DNA of 64,000 bases from Actinoplanes ianthinogenes (lineage in GTDB: Bacteria; Actinomycetota; Actinomycetes; Mycobacteriales; Micromonosporaceae), in the NCBI RefSeq assembly GCF_018324205.1, contig NZ_AP023356.1:1178001-1242000 (forward strand). Reading direction: 5' to 3'. Both the position numbers and the translations under genes were made by a program. Within the stretch, counting starts at the first letter, position 1, and each line of letters begins with the position of its first letter. Of the stretch, positions 8,395 through 20,351 are shown piece by piece. Below the pieces are notes generated by a model. It saw nothing but the letters and a program-made list of their open reading frames with translations, did no database searches and was not told the origin of the DNA.

Positions 8395-8486
8395 GACGTG
8401 CTCCTTACCTCAGGCGCGGCCGGGACTCGGCCGCGTCATGGGTATTGCTCGGTCATGGCACCCCCGGTCTTGAGTAAGGTTCCTCG

Positions 8487-9281
8487 ATGGCAACGCACGG
8501 CAACCGACGCACACCCGAGCGCGCCGGAGCGCGGCAGCGGGTGACCGCGGGCCGAGCCGAGCTGGTGCCCGACCCGGCGCGGCCACACGGCTGGACGTTG
8601 CTCGCCGACGGCGTGCCCCAGTCATATGTCGACCTCGCCGACCCGGAATACCTGGAGTTCGGCTACGTCAAACTGATCGCCCGTGCCTTGTCGTCGTGGG
8701 CGCGCTCCGGCGTACCGGAAAGGGTCCTGCATCTCGGTGGGGGCGGGCTGACCGTGCCGCGCCTGGCGGCCCGGTGGTGGCCGGATGTCGCGCAGGTCGT
8801 GGTGGAGCTGGACGGTGAGCTGATCGCGATGGTGCGGCGGGAGCTGCCGCCGGAGCGGCCGCTCGAGATCGTCGTGGGCGACGCGCGGGAGGCGGTGGAG
8901 CGGGCCGCGACCGAGGGGTACGACGTGATCGTCGCCGACGCCTTCAGCGGCGCCGCGATGCCGGGGCATCTGGGGACCGTCGAGTTCGCCCGGCAGCTGC
9001 GCCGGATTCTGCGCCCGGACGGGCTGCTGATCATGAACGTGACGGACGTCCCACCGATGGCCTTCACGAGGGTTCAGGTGGCGACCGTGGCGGCGGCCTT
9101 CGCCGAGGTCGGTCTGCTGGGTGACCAGGCGGTCGTCCGGGGGCGGCGGGCCGGCAACGTGATCGTGCTCGCCGGCCGGGTTCCGCCGCTGCGGATGAGC
9201 CGCGACGAGCGCCTGTTGCGGGAAGGTGAACTTGTCGTGTTTTCCAGCGGCGCGCGGCCCCGGATGGATGCGAAACGGTAG
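8487..9281 (+). CDS. spermidine-synthase-like Rossmann protein
   Basis: The 264-residue protein has the class I methyltransferase/spermidine-synthase fold. The glycine-rich motif I is VLHLGGGGLTVPRLA, an acidic ribose-binding VVVELD follows it, then IVVGDARE and YDVIVADAFSG, where polyamine synthases hold their active-site Asp. True spermidine synthases transfer aminopropyl groups from decarboxylated SAM. Actinobacterial stand-alone homologues like this are usually of unknown substrate, and no speD is visible nearby. The N-terminal 60 residues form the usual beta-strand lid. A 130-base gap separates it from glgE. Confidence 0.72.
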   Translation: MATHGNRRTPERAGARQRVTAGRAELVPDPARPHGWTLLADGVPQSYVDLADPEYLEFGYVKLIARALSSWARSGVPERVLHLGGGGLTVPRLAARWWPDVAQVVVELDGELIAMVRRELPPERPLEIVVGDAREAVERAATEGYDVIVADAFSGAAMPGHLGTVEFARQLRRILRPDGLLIMNVTDVPPMAFTRVQVATVAAAFAEVGLLGDQAVVRGRRAGNVIVLAGRVPPLRMSRDERLLREGELVVFSSGARPRMDAKR

Positions 9282-9415
9282 GGGGACTCCGGTAGGTTTG
9301 GCGGCATCGGCGATCGGCCGTTTCAAACGCTCCACTCCGGAGAAGTCAAAGGACGACCGCGGTGGTTTTTCCGGTCGCCGGGTCCTGCTGAGCCCCTCTG
9401 ACTACGGTGGAGATC

Positions 9416-11380
<1,965 letters not shown>

Positions 11381-11391
11381 GGGGACACCTG

Positions 11392-13149
11392 ATGGACTTG
11401 ACGAGCGAGCACGATCCGGCCGAGGGAAGTCACACCGAGGACGGCGTGGTCGAGCACCCGGACTCGGCCGACTTCGGCCATGCCCGGGCGCTCCCGGCGG
11501 ACCGCACCTGGTTTCAGCGCGCCGTCTTCTACGAGGTGCTGGTCCGGGCGTTCTACGACTCGGGCTCGGACGGTGGCGGCGACCTGCGCGGCCTGATCGA
11601 GCGCCTCGACTACCTCCAGTGGCTCGGCGTCGACTGCCTCTGGCTGCCGCCGTTCTACGACTCGCCGCTGCGCGACGGCGGGTACGACATCCGCGACTTC
11701 TACAAGGTGCTGCCCGAGTTCGGCACGGTCGAGGACTTCGTGGCGCTGCTCGACGCCGCGCACAAGCGGGGCATCCGGGTGATCACCGACCTCGTCATGA
11801 ACCACACCTCGGACTCGCACCCGTGGTTCCAGGCGTCGCGGCACGAGCCGGACGGGCCGTACGGCGACTTCTACGTCTGGAACGACACCAGCGAGAAGTA
11901 CCAGGACGCGCGGATCATCTTCGTCGACACCGAGGAGTCGAACTGGACGTTCGACCCGGTGCGGCGGCAGTTCTACTGGCACCGGTTCTTCTCCCACCAG
12001 CCGGACCTCAACTACGAGAACCCGGCCGTGCAGGAGGCCATGCTCGACGTCCTGCGGTTCTGGCTGGACCTGGGCATCGACGGGTTCCGGCTGGACGCGG
12101 TGCCGTACCTCTTCGAGGAGGAGGGCACCAACTGCGAGAACCTGCCGGCCACGCACGCCTTCCTGAAGCACTGCCGCAAGGTGATCGACGACGAGTTCCC
12201 CGGCCGGGTGCTGCTGGCCGAGGCGAACCAGTGGCCGGCCGACGTGGTGGAGTACTTCGGCGATCCGAAGACCGGCGGCGACGAGTGCCACATGGCGTTC
12301 CACTTCCCGCTGATGCCGCGCATCTTCATGGCGGTGCGCCGCGAGTCGCGCTTCCCGATCTCGGAGATCCTGGCGCAGACCCCGGCCATCCCGGAGAACA
12401 CCCAGTGGGGCATCTTCCTGCGCAACCACGACGAGCTGACGCTCGAGATGGTGACCGACGAAGAGCGCGACTACATGTACGCGGAGTACGCCAAGGACCC
12501 ACGGATGAAGGCGAACGTCGGCATCCGTCGCCGGCTGGCCCCGCTGCTGGAGAACGACCGGAACCAGATCGAGCTGTTCACCGCCCTGCTGCTGTCGCTG
12601 CCCGGCTCGCCGGTGCTCTACTACGGCGACGAGATCGGGATGGGTGACAACATCTGGCTCGGCGACCGGGACGGCGTACGCACCCCGATGCAGTGGACGC
12701 CGGACCGCAACGCGGGGTTCTCCACCGCCACCCCCGGCCGGCTCTACCTGCCGGTCAACCAGGACCCGGTGTACGGCTATCAAGCGGTCAACGTGGAAGC
12801 CCAGCGGGACAGCGCGACGTCCCTGCTGAACTGGACCCGGACGATGCTGGCGGTACGCCGCCGGCACGAGGCGTTCGCCGTCGGGACGTTCCGCGAGCTG
12901 GGCGGCTCCAACCCCTCGGTGCTGGCGTACCTGCGGGAGTACGGCGACGACGTGGTGCTCTGCGTCAACAACCTGTCGCGGTTCCCGCAGCCCATCGAAC
13001 TCAACTTGCAGCACTGGAACGGGTACACCCCGGTGGAATTGACCGGCCACGTGAACTTCCCGCGGATCGGTCAGCTGCCGTACCTTTTGACCCTTCCGGG
13101 ACACGGCTTCTACTGGTTCCAGTTGTGCGGGTCTGAGGAGAAGCAATGA
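11392..13149 (+). CDS. treS: trehalose synthase (maltose alpha-D-glucosyltransferase)
   Basis: The 585-residue GH13_16 enzyme interconverts trehalose and maltose. The catalytic barrel starts at residue 45 ([19 protein letters not shown]), with nucleophile D235 ([10 protein letters not shown]), acid/base E277 (LLAEANQWP) and transition-state stabiliser D347 ([10 protein letters not shown]). [16 protein letters not shown] and a C-terminal beta domain follow. The first 40 residues are an acidic extension. There is no fused maltokinase domain, as expected since mak is separate. AAGGGGA precedes the ATG. Its stop overlaps the mak start (ATGA). Maltose from TreS is the substrate of Mak. Confidence 0.95.
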   Translation: MDLTSEHDPAEGSHTEDGVVEHPDSADFGHARALPADRTWFQRAVFYEVLVRAFYDSGSDGGGDLRGLIERLDYLQWLGVDCLWLPPFYDSPLRDGGYDIRDFYKVLPEFGTVEDFVALLDAAHKRGIRVITDLVMNHTSDSHPWFQASRHEPDGPYGDFYVWNDTSEKYQDARIIFVDTEESNWTFDPVRRQFYWHRFFSHQPDLNYENPAVQEAMLDVLRFWLDLGIDGFRLDAVPYLFEEEGTNCENLPATHAFLKHCRKVIDDEFPGRVLLAEANQWPADVVEYFGDPKTGGDECHMAFHFPLMPRIFMAVRRESRFPISEILAQTPAIPENTQWGIFLRNHDELTLEMVTDEERDYMYAEYAKDPRMKANVGIRRRLAPLLENDRNQIELFTALLLSLPGSPVLYYGDEIGMGDNIWLGDRDGVRTPMQWTPDRNAGFSTATPGRLYLPVNQDPVYGYQAVNVEAQRDSATSLLNWTRTMLAVRRRHEAFAVGTFRELGGSNPSVLAYLREYGDDVVLCVNNLSRFPQPIELNLQHWNGYTPVELTGHVNFPRIGQLPYLLTLPGHGFYWFQLCGSEEKQ

Positions 13150-14459
13150 CGCTGCCTTATGCCGAGTGGTTACCGAAACAACGCTGGTACGCGGGGCGCA
13201 GCCGGGTGCTCGCCTCGATCAAGGAGGCCTCGTCCACGTCGCTGGGCGAGGATCTCGAACTGGTCCTGATCGACGTCGACTACACCGACGGCAGCTCCGA
13301 GCGGTACCAGCTGCTCGTGGCCCGCGGCGCCGAGCTGCTGCCCGAGTACAGCGCGGTGGCCACCATCGGGGTCGACGAGCGGGGCCGCGCGGCGTACGAC
13401 GCCCTCTACTCCCCCGAGGCCGCGAGGTACCTGCTGAGCCTGGTCGACCGCTCCGAGCCGGTCGGTGACCTGACCTTCGAGAAGGAACCGGGCGCCGACC
13501 TGCCGCTGGAGTCCTGGCCGCGGGTGTTCGACGCGGAGCAGAGCAACACCAGTGTGATCTTCGAGCAGGACGCGATCCTCAAGGTGTTCCGCCGGGTCAC
13601 CTGCGGGATCAACCCGGACATCGAACTGAACCGGGTGCTCGGGCGGGCGGGGAACCCGCACGTGGCCCGGCTGCTCGGGTCGTTCGAGGCGTCCGACGAC
13701 GCCGGGCAGTGCTCGCTCGGGATGGTCACCGCGTACGCGGCGAACTCGGCCGAGGGCTGGGCGATGGCGACCGCGTCGGCCCGGGACCTGTTCGCCGACG
13801 CGGAGTTCCACGCCGACGAGGCGGGCGGGGACTTCCAGGGCGAGTCGTACCGGCTCGGCGAGGCGGTCGCGTCGGTGCACCTGACCCTCGCCGAGGAGCT
13901 GGGCTCCGGGCCGTCGCCGTTCCCGGTCGACGCGGTGCTGGCCCGGCTGCGCACCAACGCCAACGCCGTCCCCGAGCTCCAGCAGTACGTCCCGGCGATC
14001 ACCGAGCGGTTCGAGTCGCTGACCGGCGAGGAGGTGACCGTCCAGCGGGTGCACGGCGACCTGCACCTCGGGCAGGTGCTGCGGACCCCCGAGGCCTGGC
14101 TGCTGATCGACTTCGAGGGTGAGCCGGGGCAGCCCCTGGACGAGCGGCGGCTGCCCGACTCACCGTTGCGCGACGTCGCCGGGGTGCTGCGCTCCTACGA
14201 ATACGCCGCCTACCAGCTGCTGGTCGACCAGGACGACGACGAGCACCTGGCCACCCGCGCCCGGGAGTGGGTGGACCGCAACCGGGCCGCGTTCTGCGAC
14301 GGCTACGCGCACGCGGCCGGGACCGACCCGCGCGCGCAGGAGACGTTGCTGGCCGCCTACGAACTCGACAAGGCCGTCTACGAGGCCGCTTACGAAGCCC
14401 GACACCGTCCCGGATGGCTGCGGATCCCCCTGCGGTCGATCGCGCGGCTGGTCGGCTGA
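13146..14459 (+). CDS. mak: maltokinase
   Basis: The 437-residue ATP-dependent kinase (Pep2 type) makes maltose-1-phosphate, the GlgE donor. An N-terminal cap domain begins with [10 protein letters not shown], a typical maltokinase opening. The kinase-like core has VHGDLHLGQ with catalytic D305 and a DFEGEP metal-binding motif at D322, followed by [14 protein letters not shown]. The four-base overlap with treS suggests coupled translation, and in some actinobacteria the two proteins form a complex. The 28-base gap to glgB keeps it in the same operon. Confidence 0.94.
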   Translation: MTLPYAEWLPKQRWYAGRSRVLASIKEASSTSLGEDLELVLIDVDYTDGSSERYQLLVARGAELLPEYSAVATIGVDERGRAAYDALYSPEAARYLLSLVDRSEPVGDLTFEKEPGADLPLESWPRVFDAEQSNTSVIFEQDAILKVFRRVTCGINPDIELNRVLGRAGNPHVARLLGSFEASDDAGQCSLGMVTAYAANSAEGWAMATASARDLFADAEFHADEAGGDFQGESYRLGEAVASVHLTLAEELGSGPSPFPVDAVLARLRTNANAVPELQQYVPAITERFESLTGEEVTVQRVHGDLHLGQVLRTPEAWLLIDFEGEPGQPLDERRLPDSPLRDVAGVLRSYEYAAYQLLVDQDDDEHLATRAREWVDRNRAAFCDGYAHAAGTDPRAQETLLAAYELDKAVYEAAYEARHRPGWLRIPLRSIARLVG

Positions 14460-14487
14460 CCCCCTTTTCTCTCCAGAGGAAGCGAAG

Positions 14488-16638
14488 ATGATCGGGCACA
14501 CCACCTCCAGGCTCGCCGCCGACCAGCGGGCCATGCACGCCGTGATCTCCGGCGACACCCACGACCCGCACGCCGTCCTCGGGGCGCACCCCGGCGGCGG
14601 GCACACCGTGATCCGGACCCTGCGCAAGGGCGCTTCCGCGGTGGCCGTCCTGCACGAGGGCGAGCGGTACGAGACGACCCTGGTCCACCCGGACGGGATC
14701 TTCGCGGCCGAGCTGCCCGGGACGGTGCTCGACTACCGGCTGGACGTGGACGGGACGCAGTGCGACGACCCGTACCGTCATCTGCCCACCCTGGGCGAGC
14801 TGGACCTGCACCTGATCGGCGAGGGCCGGCACGAGAAGCTCTGGCGGGTGCTCGGCGCCCAGCCGCGCGGCACCGGCGTGGCGTTCGCGGTGTGGGCGCC
14901 CAGCGCCCGCGGCGTCCAGGTGATCGGCGACTTCGCCGGCTGGGGTCCCCACGACGGGTGGCCGATGCGCTCGCTCGGCTCCAGCGGCGTCTGGGAGCTG
15001 TACGTGCCGACCGCGCACGTCGGCACCAAGTACAAGTTCAAGATCCTCGGCCGGGACGGGGTGTGGCGGGAGCACGCCGACCCGCTGGCCCAGCACACCG
15101 AGGTGCCGCCGGCCACCGCGTCGGTCGTCTACCAGTCCTCGTACGAGTGGCACGACGAGTCCTGGATGCGGTCACGGGCGTCGAAGGCGTGGCACCAGGA
15201 ACCGGTCAGCTGCTACGAGGTGCACCTGGGCTCGTGGCGGCCCGGTCTGTCGTACACCGAACTGGCCTCCCAGCTGGTCGACTACGTGGTGGAAACCGGG
15301 TTCACCCACGTCGAGCTGATGCCGGTCATGGAGCACCCGTTCGGCGGCTCCTGGGGTTACCAGGTGACCGGATACTTCGCGCCCACCTCCCGGTTCGGCA
15401 ATCCCGACGAGTTCAGGTACCTGGTGGACAAGCTGCACCAGGCCGGGATCGGCGTGATCCTCGACTGGGTGCCGGCCCACTTCCCCAAGGACGAGTGGGC
15501 GCTGGCGCGCTTCGACGGCACCCCGCTGTACGAGCACGGCGACTGGCGGCGCGGCGAGCACCCGGACTGGGGCACCTACGTCTTCGACTTCGGCCGCAAG
15601 GAGGTGCGCAACTTCCTGGTCGCCAACGCGCTGTACTGGTGCGAGGAGTTCCACGCCGACGGCCTGCGGGTCGACGCCGTCGCGTCGATGCTCTACCTGG
15701 ACTACTCCCGCAAGGACGGCGAGTGGACGCCGAACCAGTACGGCGGCCGGGAGAACCTGGACGCGATCAGCTTCCTCCAGGAGATGAACGCGACCGTCTA
15801 CAAGCACCACCCCGGTGTGGTCACCATCGCCGAGGAGTCCACCGCGTGGCCGGGCGTCACCCGCCCCACCCACCTCGGCGGCCTCGGCTTCGGCTTCAAG
15901 TGGAACATGGGCTGGATGAACGACACCCTGGCCTACATGGTCAAGGAGCCGATCCACCGGCAGTGGCACCACCACCAGATGACCTTCGCGACGGTGTACG
16001 CCTGGAGCGAGAACTACATCCTGCCGATCAGCCACGACGAGGTGGTGCACGGCAAGGGCTCGCTGACCGGCAAGATGCCCGGCGACCTGTGGCAGAAACT
16101 CGCCAACACCCGGGCGCTGCTCGGCTTCATGTGGGCCTTCACCGGCAAGCAACTGCTCTTCATGGGCGCCGAGATGGGCGACCTGCGCGAGTGGAGCGAG
16201 GAACGCGGCCTGGACTGGCAGCTCCTCGAGGACCCCCAGTTCGGCGGCGTCAAGGCGCTGATCACCGACCTGAACCGGGTCTACAAGGACACCCCGGCGA
16301 TCTGGACGCAGGACACCAACCCGTCCGGCTTCCGCTGGATCACCAGCGACGACTCGCAGCACAACACGTTCTCGTTCGTCCGCTTCGCGCCGAACGGCGA
16401 CACCCTCGCCTGCATCGTCAACTTCGCCGCGATCCCGCACGAGAACTACCGCATCGGCCTGCCGAAACCGGGCCGCTGGCTGGAGGTCATCAACACCGAC
16501 AGCGAACTTTACGGCGGCTCGGGCGTCGGCAACATGGGCGCGGTCGAGGCGGAGAACCTGCCCTGGCACGGCTTCGACCACTCGGTCTCTCTGCGCGTGC
16601 CGCCGCTGGGCGCCCTTTGGCTCAAACTCGAAAGCTGA
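14488..16638 (+). CDS. glgB: 1,4-alpha-glucan branching enzyme
   Basis: The 716-residue enzyme introduces alpha-1,6 branches into the glucan made by GlgE. Order of domains: N-terminal N1 module (about 20-110), CBM48 (about 115-215, [17 protein letters not shown]), GH13_9 barrel with nucleophile D396 ([11 protein letters not shown]) and acid/base E449 ([13 protein letters not shown]), [11 protein letters not shown], and a C-terminal beta domain. AGAGGAAG lies upstream of the ATG at 14488; a longer in-frame extension overlaps mak and is rejected. It is the last gene of the operon and a terminator follows at once. Confidence 0.95.
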   Translation: MIGHTTSRLAADQRAMHAVISGDTHDPHAVLGAHPGGGHTVIRTLRKGASAVAVLHEGERYETTLVHPDGIFAAELPGTVLDYRLDVDGTQCDDPYRHLPTLGELDLHLIGEGRHEKLWRVLGAQPRGTGVAFAVWAPSARGVQVIGDFAGWGPHDGWPMRSLGSSGVWELYVPTAHVGTKYKFKILGRDGVWREHADPLAQHTEVPPATASVVYQSSYEWHDESWMRSRASKAWHQEPVSCYEVHLGSWRPGLSYTELASQLVDYVVETGFTHVELMPVMEHPFGGSWGYQVTGYFAPTSRFGNPDEFRYLVDKLHQAGIGVILDWVPAHFPKDEWALARFDGTPLYEHGDWRRGEHPDWGTYVFDFGRKEVRNFLVANALYWCEEFHADGLRVDAVASMLYLDYSRKDGEWTPNQYGGRENLDAISFLQEMNATVYKHHPGVVTIAEESTAWPGVTRPTHLGGLGFGFKWNMGWMNDTLAYMVKEPIHRQWHHHQMTFATVYAWSENYILPISHDEVVHGKGSLTGKMPGDLWQKLANTRALLGFMWAFTGKQLLFMGAEMGDLREWSEERGLDWQLLEDPQFGGVKALITDLNRVYKDTPAIWTQDTNPSGFRWITSDDSQHNTFSFVRFAPNGDTLACIVNFAAIPHENYRIGLPKPGRWLEVINTDSELYGGSGVGNMGAVEAENLPWHGFDHSVSLRVPPLGALWLKLES

Positions 16639-16645
16639 CCGATCC

Positions 16646-16669
16646 GGGGACGGGCCAAGGCCCGTCCCC
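16646..16669 (+). terminator. terminator of the glgE operon
   Basis: GGGGACGGGC and GCCCGTCCCC form a perfect 10 bp stem with a CAAG tetraloop. It starts eight bases after the glgB stop and is followed by GTCCTCT. Confidence 0.85.
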
Positions 16670-16741
16670 GTCCTCTCCGTGGATCGATCACCCACGATCA
16701 CCGCTGACCCCGGCCCGGAACGCGGGTCTGAGGAGAAAAAC

Positions 16742-17281
16742 TCAGGCCGGGTCGCGGGCCAGCCACTCCGGCGCCAGAATCCCGTAGAGCAGGTCGTCGG
16801 TCCACTCCCCCTTGATGAAGGTCTGCTGCCGCAGCAGCCCCTCCCGGGTGAACCCGAGCCGCTCCATCAGCGCCGCCGACGCCACGTTCCGCGCGTCGCA
16901 CTCCCCCATCACCCGGTGCAGCCCTTGCAGGCGGAACAAGCGGTCCAGCACGGCACTCACGGCCTCGGTCGCAAAACCCAGTTTCTGGTACGCCGGAGCC
17001 AGCGTGAACCCGATCTCCGCCTGTCGCAGGTTGTCGTGCAGACGCACCGCCACATCGCCGATCAGGGCGCGCTCGATCTTGTGCTCGATCGCGTACTGGA
17101 ACCAGCCCGGCTGATCCGGTGAGCTGGCGGCGAAGTTGCGCACCGCGGTCATCGCCTTGTCCAGCGGGAACGGCGCGTCCCATGACTGATAGCGGGCCAC
17201 GTCGGGATCCGACCGGTACTCCGCCAGCGTCGGCGCGTCCGTCGGCCGGAACCTGCGCAGAATCAACCGCTCCGTCGCCAT
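16742..17281 (-). CDS. GNAT-family N-acetyltransferase (RimJ/RimL type)
   Basis: The 179-residue protein follows the pattern of RimJ/RimL-like acetyltransferases: TERLILRRFRPTDAPTLAEY at the N-terminus, IGDVAVRLHDN (beta-4), IGFTLAPAYQKLGFATEAV with the acetyl-CoA pyrophosphate loop, and ASAALMERLGFTREGLLR near the end. The acceptor (ribosomal protein N-terminus, antibiotic or small amine) cannot be inferred. ATG 17281 is taken as the start because it gives the standard family N-terminus; ATG 17287 is in frame two codons earlier. It is convergent with glgB and divergent from the next gene (47 bases). Confidence 0.82.
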   Translation of the reverse strand: MATERLILRRFRPTDAPTLAEYRSDPDVARYQSWDAPFPLDKAMTAVRNFAASSPDQPGWFQYAIEHKIERALIGDVAVRLHDNLRQAEIGFTLAPAYQKLGFATEAVSAVLDRLFRLQGLHRVMGECDARNVASAALMERLGFTREGLLRQQTFIKGEWTDDLLYGILAPEWLARDPA

Positions 17282-17328
17282 CAGCATCCGACGAGAATAT
17301 GTCAGACCCCCGGAGCAGAATCCCGGAT

Positions 17329-17715
17329 ATGAGTGAGCGGGTCGAGCGGGTGCGCGGGTTCTGCCTGGCGCTGCCCGAGGTGGAGGAGCGGCTCAGCCAT
17401 GGGGCGCCGGCCTTCTTCGTGCGGGGCAGGAAGCAGTTCGTGATGCTCTGGCCGGACGGGCATCACGACAACCATTTCCCGCATCTGTGGTGTGCCGCGC
17501 CTGCCGGTGCCCAGCAGGAGCTGATCGCGGAGGATCCGGCGCGGTTCTTCCGGCCGCCCTATGTGGGGCATCGCGGCTGGCTCGGCGTGCGCCTGGACGA
17601 CGATCCGGATTGGTCCGAGATCGCCGAGTTGTGTGGGGACGCGTACCGGGTGGTCGCTCCGAAGACGCTCGTCGCCCGCCTCGACAGCGGCCCGCCTCCG
17701 GACACGCCCGGCTGA
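17329..17715 (+). CDS. MmcQ/YjbR-family small protein
   Basis: The 128-residue product fits the MmcQ/YjbR family, which has a cyclic-AMP-regulatory-like fold often listed as DNA-binding. Supporting segments are VRGFCLALPEVEERLSHGAPAFFV, KQFVMLW, the FFRPPYVGHRGWLGVRLD block and a C-terminal VAPKTLVARLD. Function in cells is not known. The ATG at 17329 was preferred because family members start just before the ERVRGFCLALPEVEE helix; the upstream open frame overlaps the divergent GNAT gene. No strong ribosome binding site is visible. Confidence 0.75.
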   Translation: MSERVERVRGFCLALPEVEERLSHGAPAFFVRGRKQFVMLWPDGHHDNHFPHLWCAAPAGAQQELIAEDPARFFRPPYVGHRGWLGVRLDDDPDWSEIAELCGDAYRVVAPKTLVARLDSGPPPDTPG

Positions 17716-17782
17716 CCGAGCTCCACAAGCAAGAGCAGACCGCAGGGTCCGTGGTGCGGAGAGCGAACCGCAGGATCTCTGG

Positions 17783-17962
17783 CGCGGACCACGCGACCCG
17801 CGCGAGACCACGATCCACAGGATCCCGGGAGCGGACCACACGACCGCGAGACCACGAGACCACGATCCACAGGGATCGAACCACACGACCGCGCGAGACC
17901 ACGAACCACAGGCTCCCAAGGAAGCGGACCTCACGACCGCGCGGGACCACGACCCACAGGAT
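17783..17962. repeat. repeat D: about four tandem units of 45 bp at a convergent junction
   Basis: The 270-base gap between the convergent MmcQ and LysR genes holds about four imperfect copies of a 40-47 bp unit. Each unit carries GCGGACCACACGACC, GCGAGACCACGA and (A/C)CCACAGGATC blocks. A decayed partial copy lies before it (about 17745-17782). The units are unrelated in sequence to elements A-C. No open frame or hairpin stands out. Confidence 0.75.
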
Positions 17963-17985
17963 CCGCACGGCTGTGCGCGCCCGGC

Positions 17986-18849
17986 TCAGGCGGCTCCGGC
18001 CGCGGCGAGGAATGCGGCGACGGCGGGACGCGACTCCCGGCGACGCAGCCACGTGAGCGTCACCGGCGCAGCGGCGTCCTTCAGCGGCACGGCGGCGACC
18101 ACGCCCCGAGCATGCTGCTCCCGGACCGCTGACTCCGGCAGCAGGGCCAGTCCCATCCCCGCCGCGACACAGCCGCACAGCGCCGCCATACTGCCCAGTT
18201 CCGCGACCACCGACGAGCCAAGTCCCGAGCGGTCGAGCATCTCCCGGAAGCCGCAGCCCACCTGCGTCGCCACGAAGGGCTCGCCGGCCAGCTCGCCCGG
18301 CGTCAGCATCGACGCCGTGGCCAGCGCGTGTCCGGGCGGCGTGACCACGATCAGCCGCTCGGTGTCCACGGTCGCGGCGCCGAGCGCCTCGTCCGCCGGC
18401 GGCTCGCCGAAGGTCAGCGACACGTCCAGGTCGCCCCGGCGGACAGCACCGTACAGCTCCCCACGGTTCGCCTCGCGGACCGAGACGTGCACCCGCGGCC
18501 ACCGGGCGCGGTATGACGACAGCACCCCCGGCAGCCGGTGCACGCACAGCGTCTCCAGCGCGCCGACCGCCAGATCGCCGCTCGGTTCCTCGGCGTCCTC
18601 CCGGACAGCCGCCCGTGCCTCCTCGGCGAGCGACAGGAGCTGATCGGCGTACGAAACCAGTCTCTGACCGGCGGCCGTCAGCCGCAGGCGGCGGCCGCCC
18701 CGCTCGAACAGCGGCGCCTCGAGATCCGCCTCCAGGGCCTGGATCTGCTCGGTCACGCTCGACTGTGCGTAATGCAGCTCGGCCGCCGCCCGGGTCAGGT
18801 TCAGCGTCCGCGCCACGACCCGGAACGTCCGCAGTTGCCGGAACTCCAC
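17986..18849 (-). CDS. LysR-family transcriptional regulator
   Basis: The 287-residue protein has the LysR winged helix-turn-helix at residues 1-60 (FRQLRTFRVVARTLNLTRAA, then AQSSVTEQIQALEADLEAPL) and a two-lobed effector-binding domain (about 90-287). The GTG at 18849 follows a GGGGGGTGGC stretch. The MFS transporter gene starts 84 bases away on the other strand. That layout is classic for a LysR regulator controlling its divergent target. The likely site is the 18850-18933 gap, though I see no clean T-N11-A dyad there. Its inducer is unknown and is probably a transporter substrate. Confidence 0.88.
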   Translation of the reverse strand: MEFRQLRTFRVVARTLNLTRAAAELHYAQSSVTEQIQALEADLEAPLFERGGRRLRLTAAGQRLVSYADQLLSLAEEARAAVREDAEEPSGDLAVGALETLCVHRLPGVLSSYRARWPRVHVSVREANRGELYGAVRRGDLDVSLTFGEPPADEALGAATVDTERLIVVTPPGHALATASMLTPGELAGEPFVATQVGCGFREMLDRSGLGSSVVAELGSMAALCGCVAAGMGLALLPESAVREQHARGVVAAVPLKDAAAPVTLTWLRRRESRPAVAAFLAAAGAA

Positions 18850-18933
18850 GCCACCCCCCCGATCGGTTTCGCCGATGGCACGCATCGTAACTGCCCGTTT
18901 CCGCCCGGCCCCGCGCGCTGCCAGGGTGGTCCC
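18850..18933. promoter_or_regulatory. divergent LysR/MFS control region
   Basis: The 84 bases between two divergent starts must hold both promoters and, by family precedent, the LysR operator. The run CCCCCCC at about 18853-18860 is the regulator's purine-rich ribosome site on the other strand. No clear -10/-35 pair was identified. Confidence 0.4.
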
Positions 18934-20253
18934 GTGTGGATCAATCGGCGACTGTTCGCGCTCTCTCTCGGATACTTCCTGGTCATGCTGGACACCACGA
19001 TCGTCACGGTGGCGCTGCCGACGATCGGTGACCGGCTCGGCGGCGACCGCGGCACATTGCAGTGGGTAGCCGACGCCTATCCGGTCACCTTCGCCGCCTG
19101 CCTGCTCACCGCCGGGGTGCTGAGCGACCGCCTCGGTGGCCGGCGAGTGTTCGTTTCCGGTCTGTGGGCGTTCGCGGCCCTCTCCGGCGCGTCCGCGCTC
19201 GCGACCGGGCCGGGCGTGCTGATCGGGCTCCGGGCGCTGCTCGGGATCGCCGGCGCCCTGCTGGTCCCGAGCTCGCTGGCACTGATCGCCGCCGCCTACC
19301 CGGACCCTGCGAGCCGGGCCCGCGCCCTGGGGGTGTGGGCCGCGCTGAGCGGTTCCGGGCTGGTCGCGGGACCGGTCGCCGGTGGTCTGCTCGTCGAGGC
19401 CTTCGGCTGGCAGTCGGTGTTCCTGGCCGCCGTTCCGGTCGCGCTCGCCGCGATCGCGCTGCTCGGACGGCCGGACCGCCCGGCACGGCCGGGCACGGGC
19501 GGGAGGCGGGTGGATGCGGTCGGTCAGGTGACTTCCGGCTCGGCTCTGGGCCTTTTGACGTACGGAACCATCGCCCGCAATCCGACCGCCCTCCTGTTGT
19601 CCGCGGCCGCGATCGTGGTTTTCGTGCTGCGTCAGCAGCGCGCCGCCGACCCGATGCTCCCGTCCCGGATGTTCGCCGACCGCACGGTCGGCGCGGGCCT
19701 GGCCGCCGGCACCGTGGTCAATTTCGGTCTGTCCGGCGTGCTGTTCGTACTGACCCTGTTCTTCCAGCGGGCGCACGGCTGGTCCCCGGCGCTCACCGGC
19801 CTGGCGTTCCTGCCGCTGACCGTGCCCACCGCGATCAACCCGATCCTGACCGGCCGCCTGGTCGCACGCTCCGGCCCCCGCCGCCCGGCCGCCGCCGGTT
19901 TCCTGCTGATGGCCGTCGGCGCTGCGGCCCAACTCACCGACCGTGTGCCGGTAGCCATGGCCGGCCTGTTCGTCCTGGGCTGTGGCGTGTCCCTGGCCAT
20001 CCCGGCCCTGATGGCCGCCGTGGTGGGCGCCCTGCCACCCGACCTGGCCGGAGTCGGCTCCGGCGCCCTCAACGCCGCCCGCCAGATCGGCGCGGTCCTC
20101 GGCGTCGCGGTGCTGGGCGCCCTGCCCACCCCGACCGCCCTCGTGGTCACCGCCGCAGTCCTGCTCACCGGAGCGGCACTCACCGCTACTTTCTCCGGCG
20201 AGTCCGCCCCGTCACAGCCACGCCACCCCAACCCGTCCCGCCACCGTTCCTGA
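18934..20253 (+). CDS. MFS drug/metabolite exporter (DHA2-like)
   Basis: The 439-residue membrane protein carries the DHA2-type helix-1 motif MLDTTIVTVALPTIGDRLGG, the loop 2-3 motif GVLSDRLGGRRVF and motif C in helix 5 (SGSGLVAGPVAGGLL). Hydrophobicity suggests 12-14 helices. It probably exports a drug or metabolite by proton antiport. GTG 18934 with AGGGTGG upstream is the start because it places helix 1 directly at the N-terminus. The longer open frame runs backwards through the divergent LysR gene and is not credible. Confidence 0.87.
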   Translation: MWINRRLFALSLGYFLVMLDTTIVTVALPTIGDRLGGDRGTLQWVADAYPVTFAACLLTAGVLSDRLGGRRVFVSGLWAFAALSGASALATGPGVLIGLRALLGIAGALLVPSSLALIAAAYPDPASRARALGVWAALSGSGLVAGPVAGGLLVEAFGWQSVFLAAVPVALAAIALLGRPDRPARPGTGGRRVDAVGQVTSGSALGLLTYGTIARNPTALLLSAAAIVVFVLRQQRAADPMLPSRMFADRTVGAGLAAGTVVNFGLSGVLFVLTLFFQRAHGWSPALTGLAFLPLTVPTAINPILTGRLVARSGPRRPAAAGFLLMAVGAAAQLTDRVPVAMAGLFVLGCGVSLAIPALMAAVVGALPPDLAGVGSGALNAARQIGAVLGVAVLGALPTPTALVVTAAVLLTGAALTATFSGESAPSQPRHPNPSRHRS

Positions 20254-20351
20254 CCCAGCCCGCCCGCGGACATCACCACGACGGCGCACTCGCCCGCCAC
20301 ACGAAAGTCCGTGATGCGGATGGGAATGCGGACCCGCGCCGTCAGGATCGA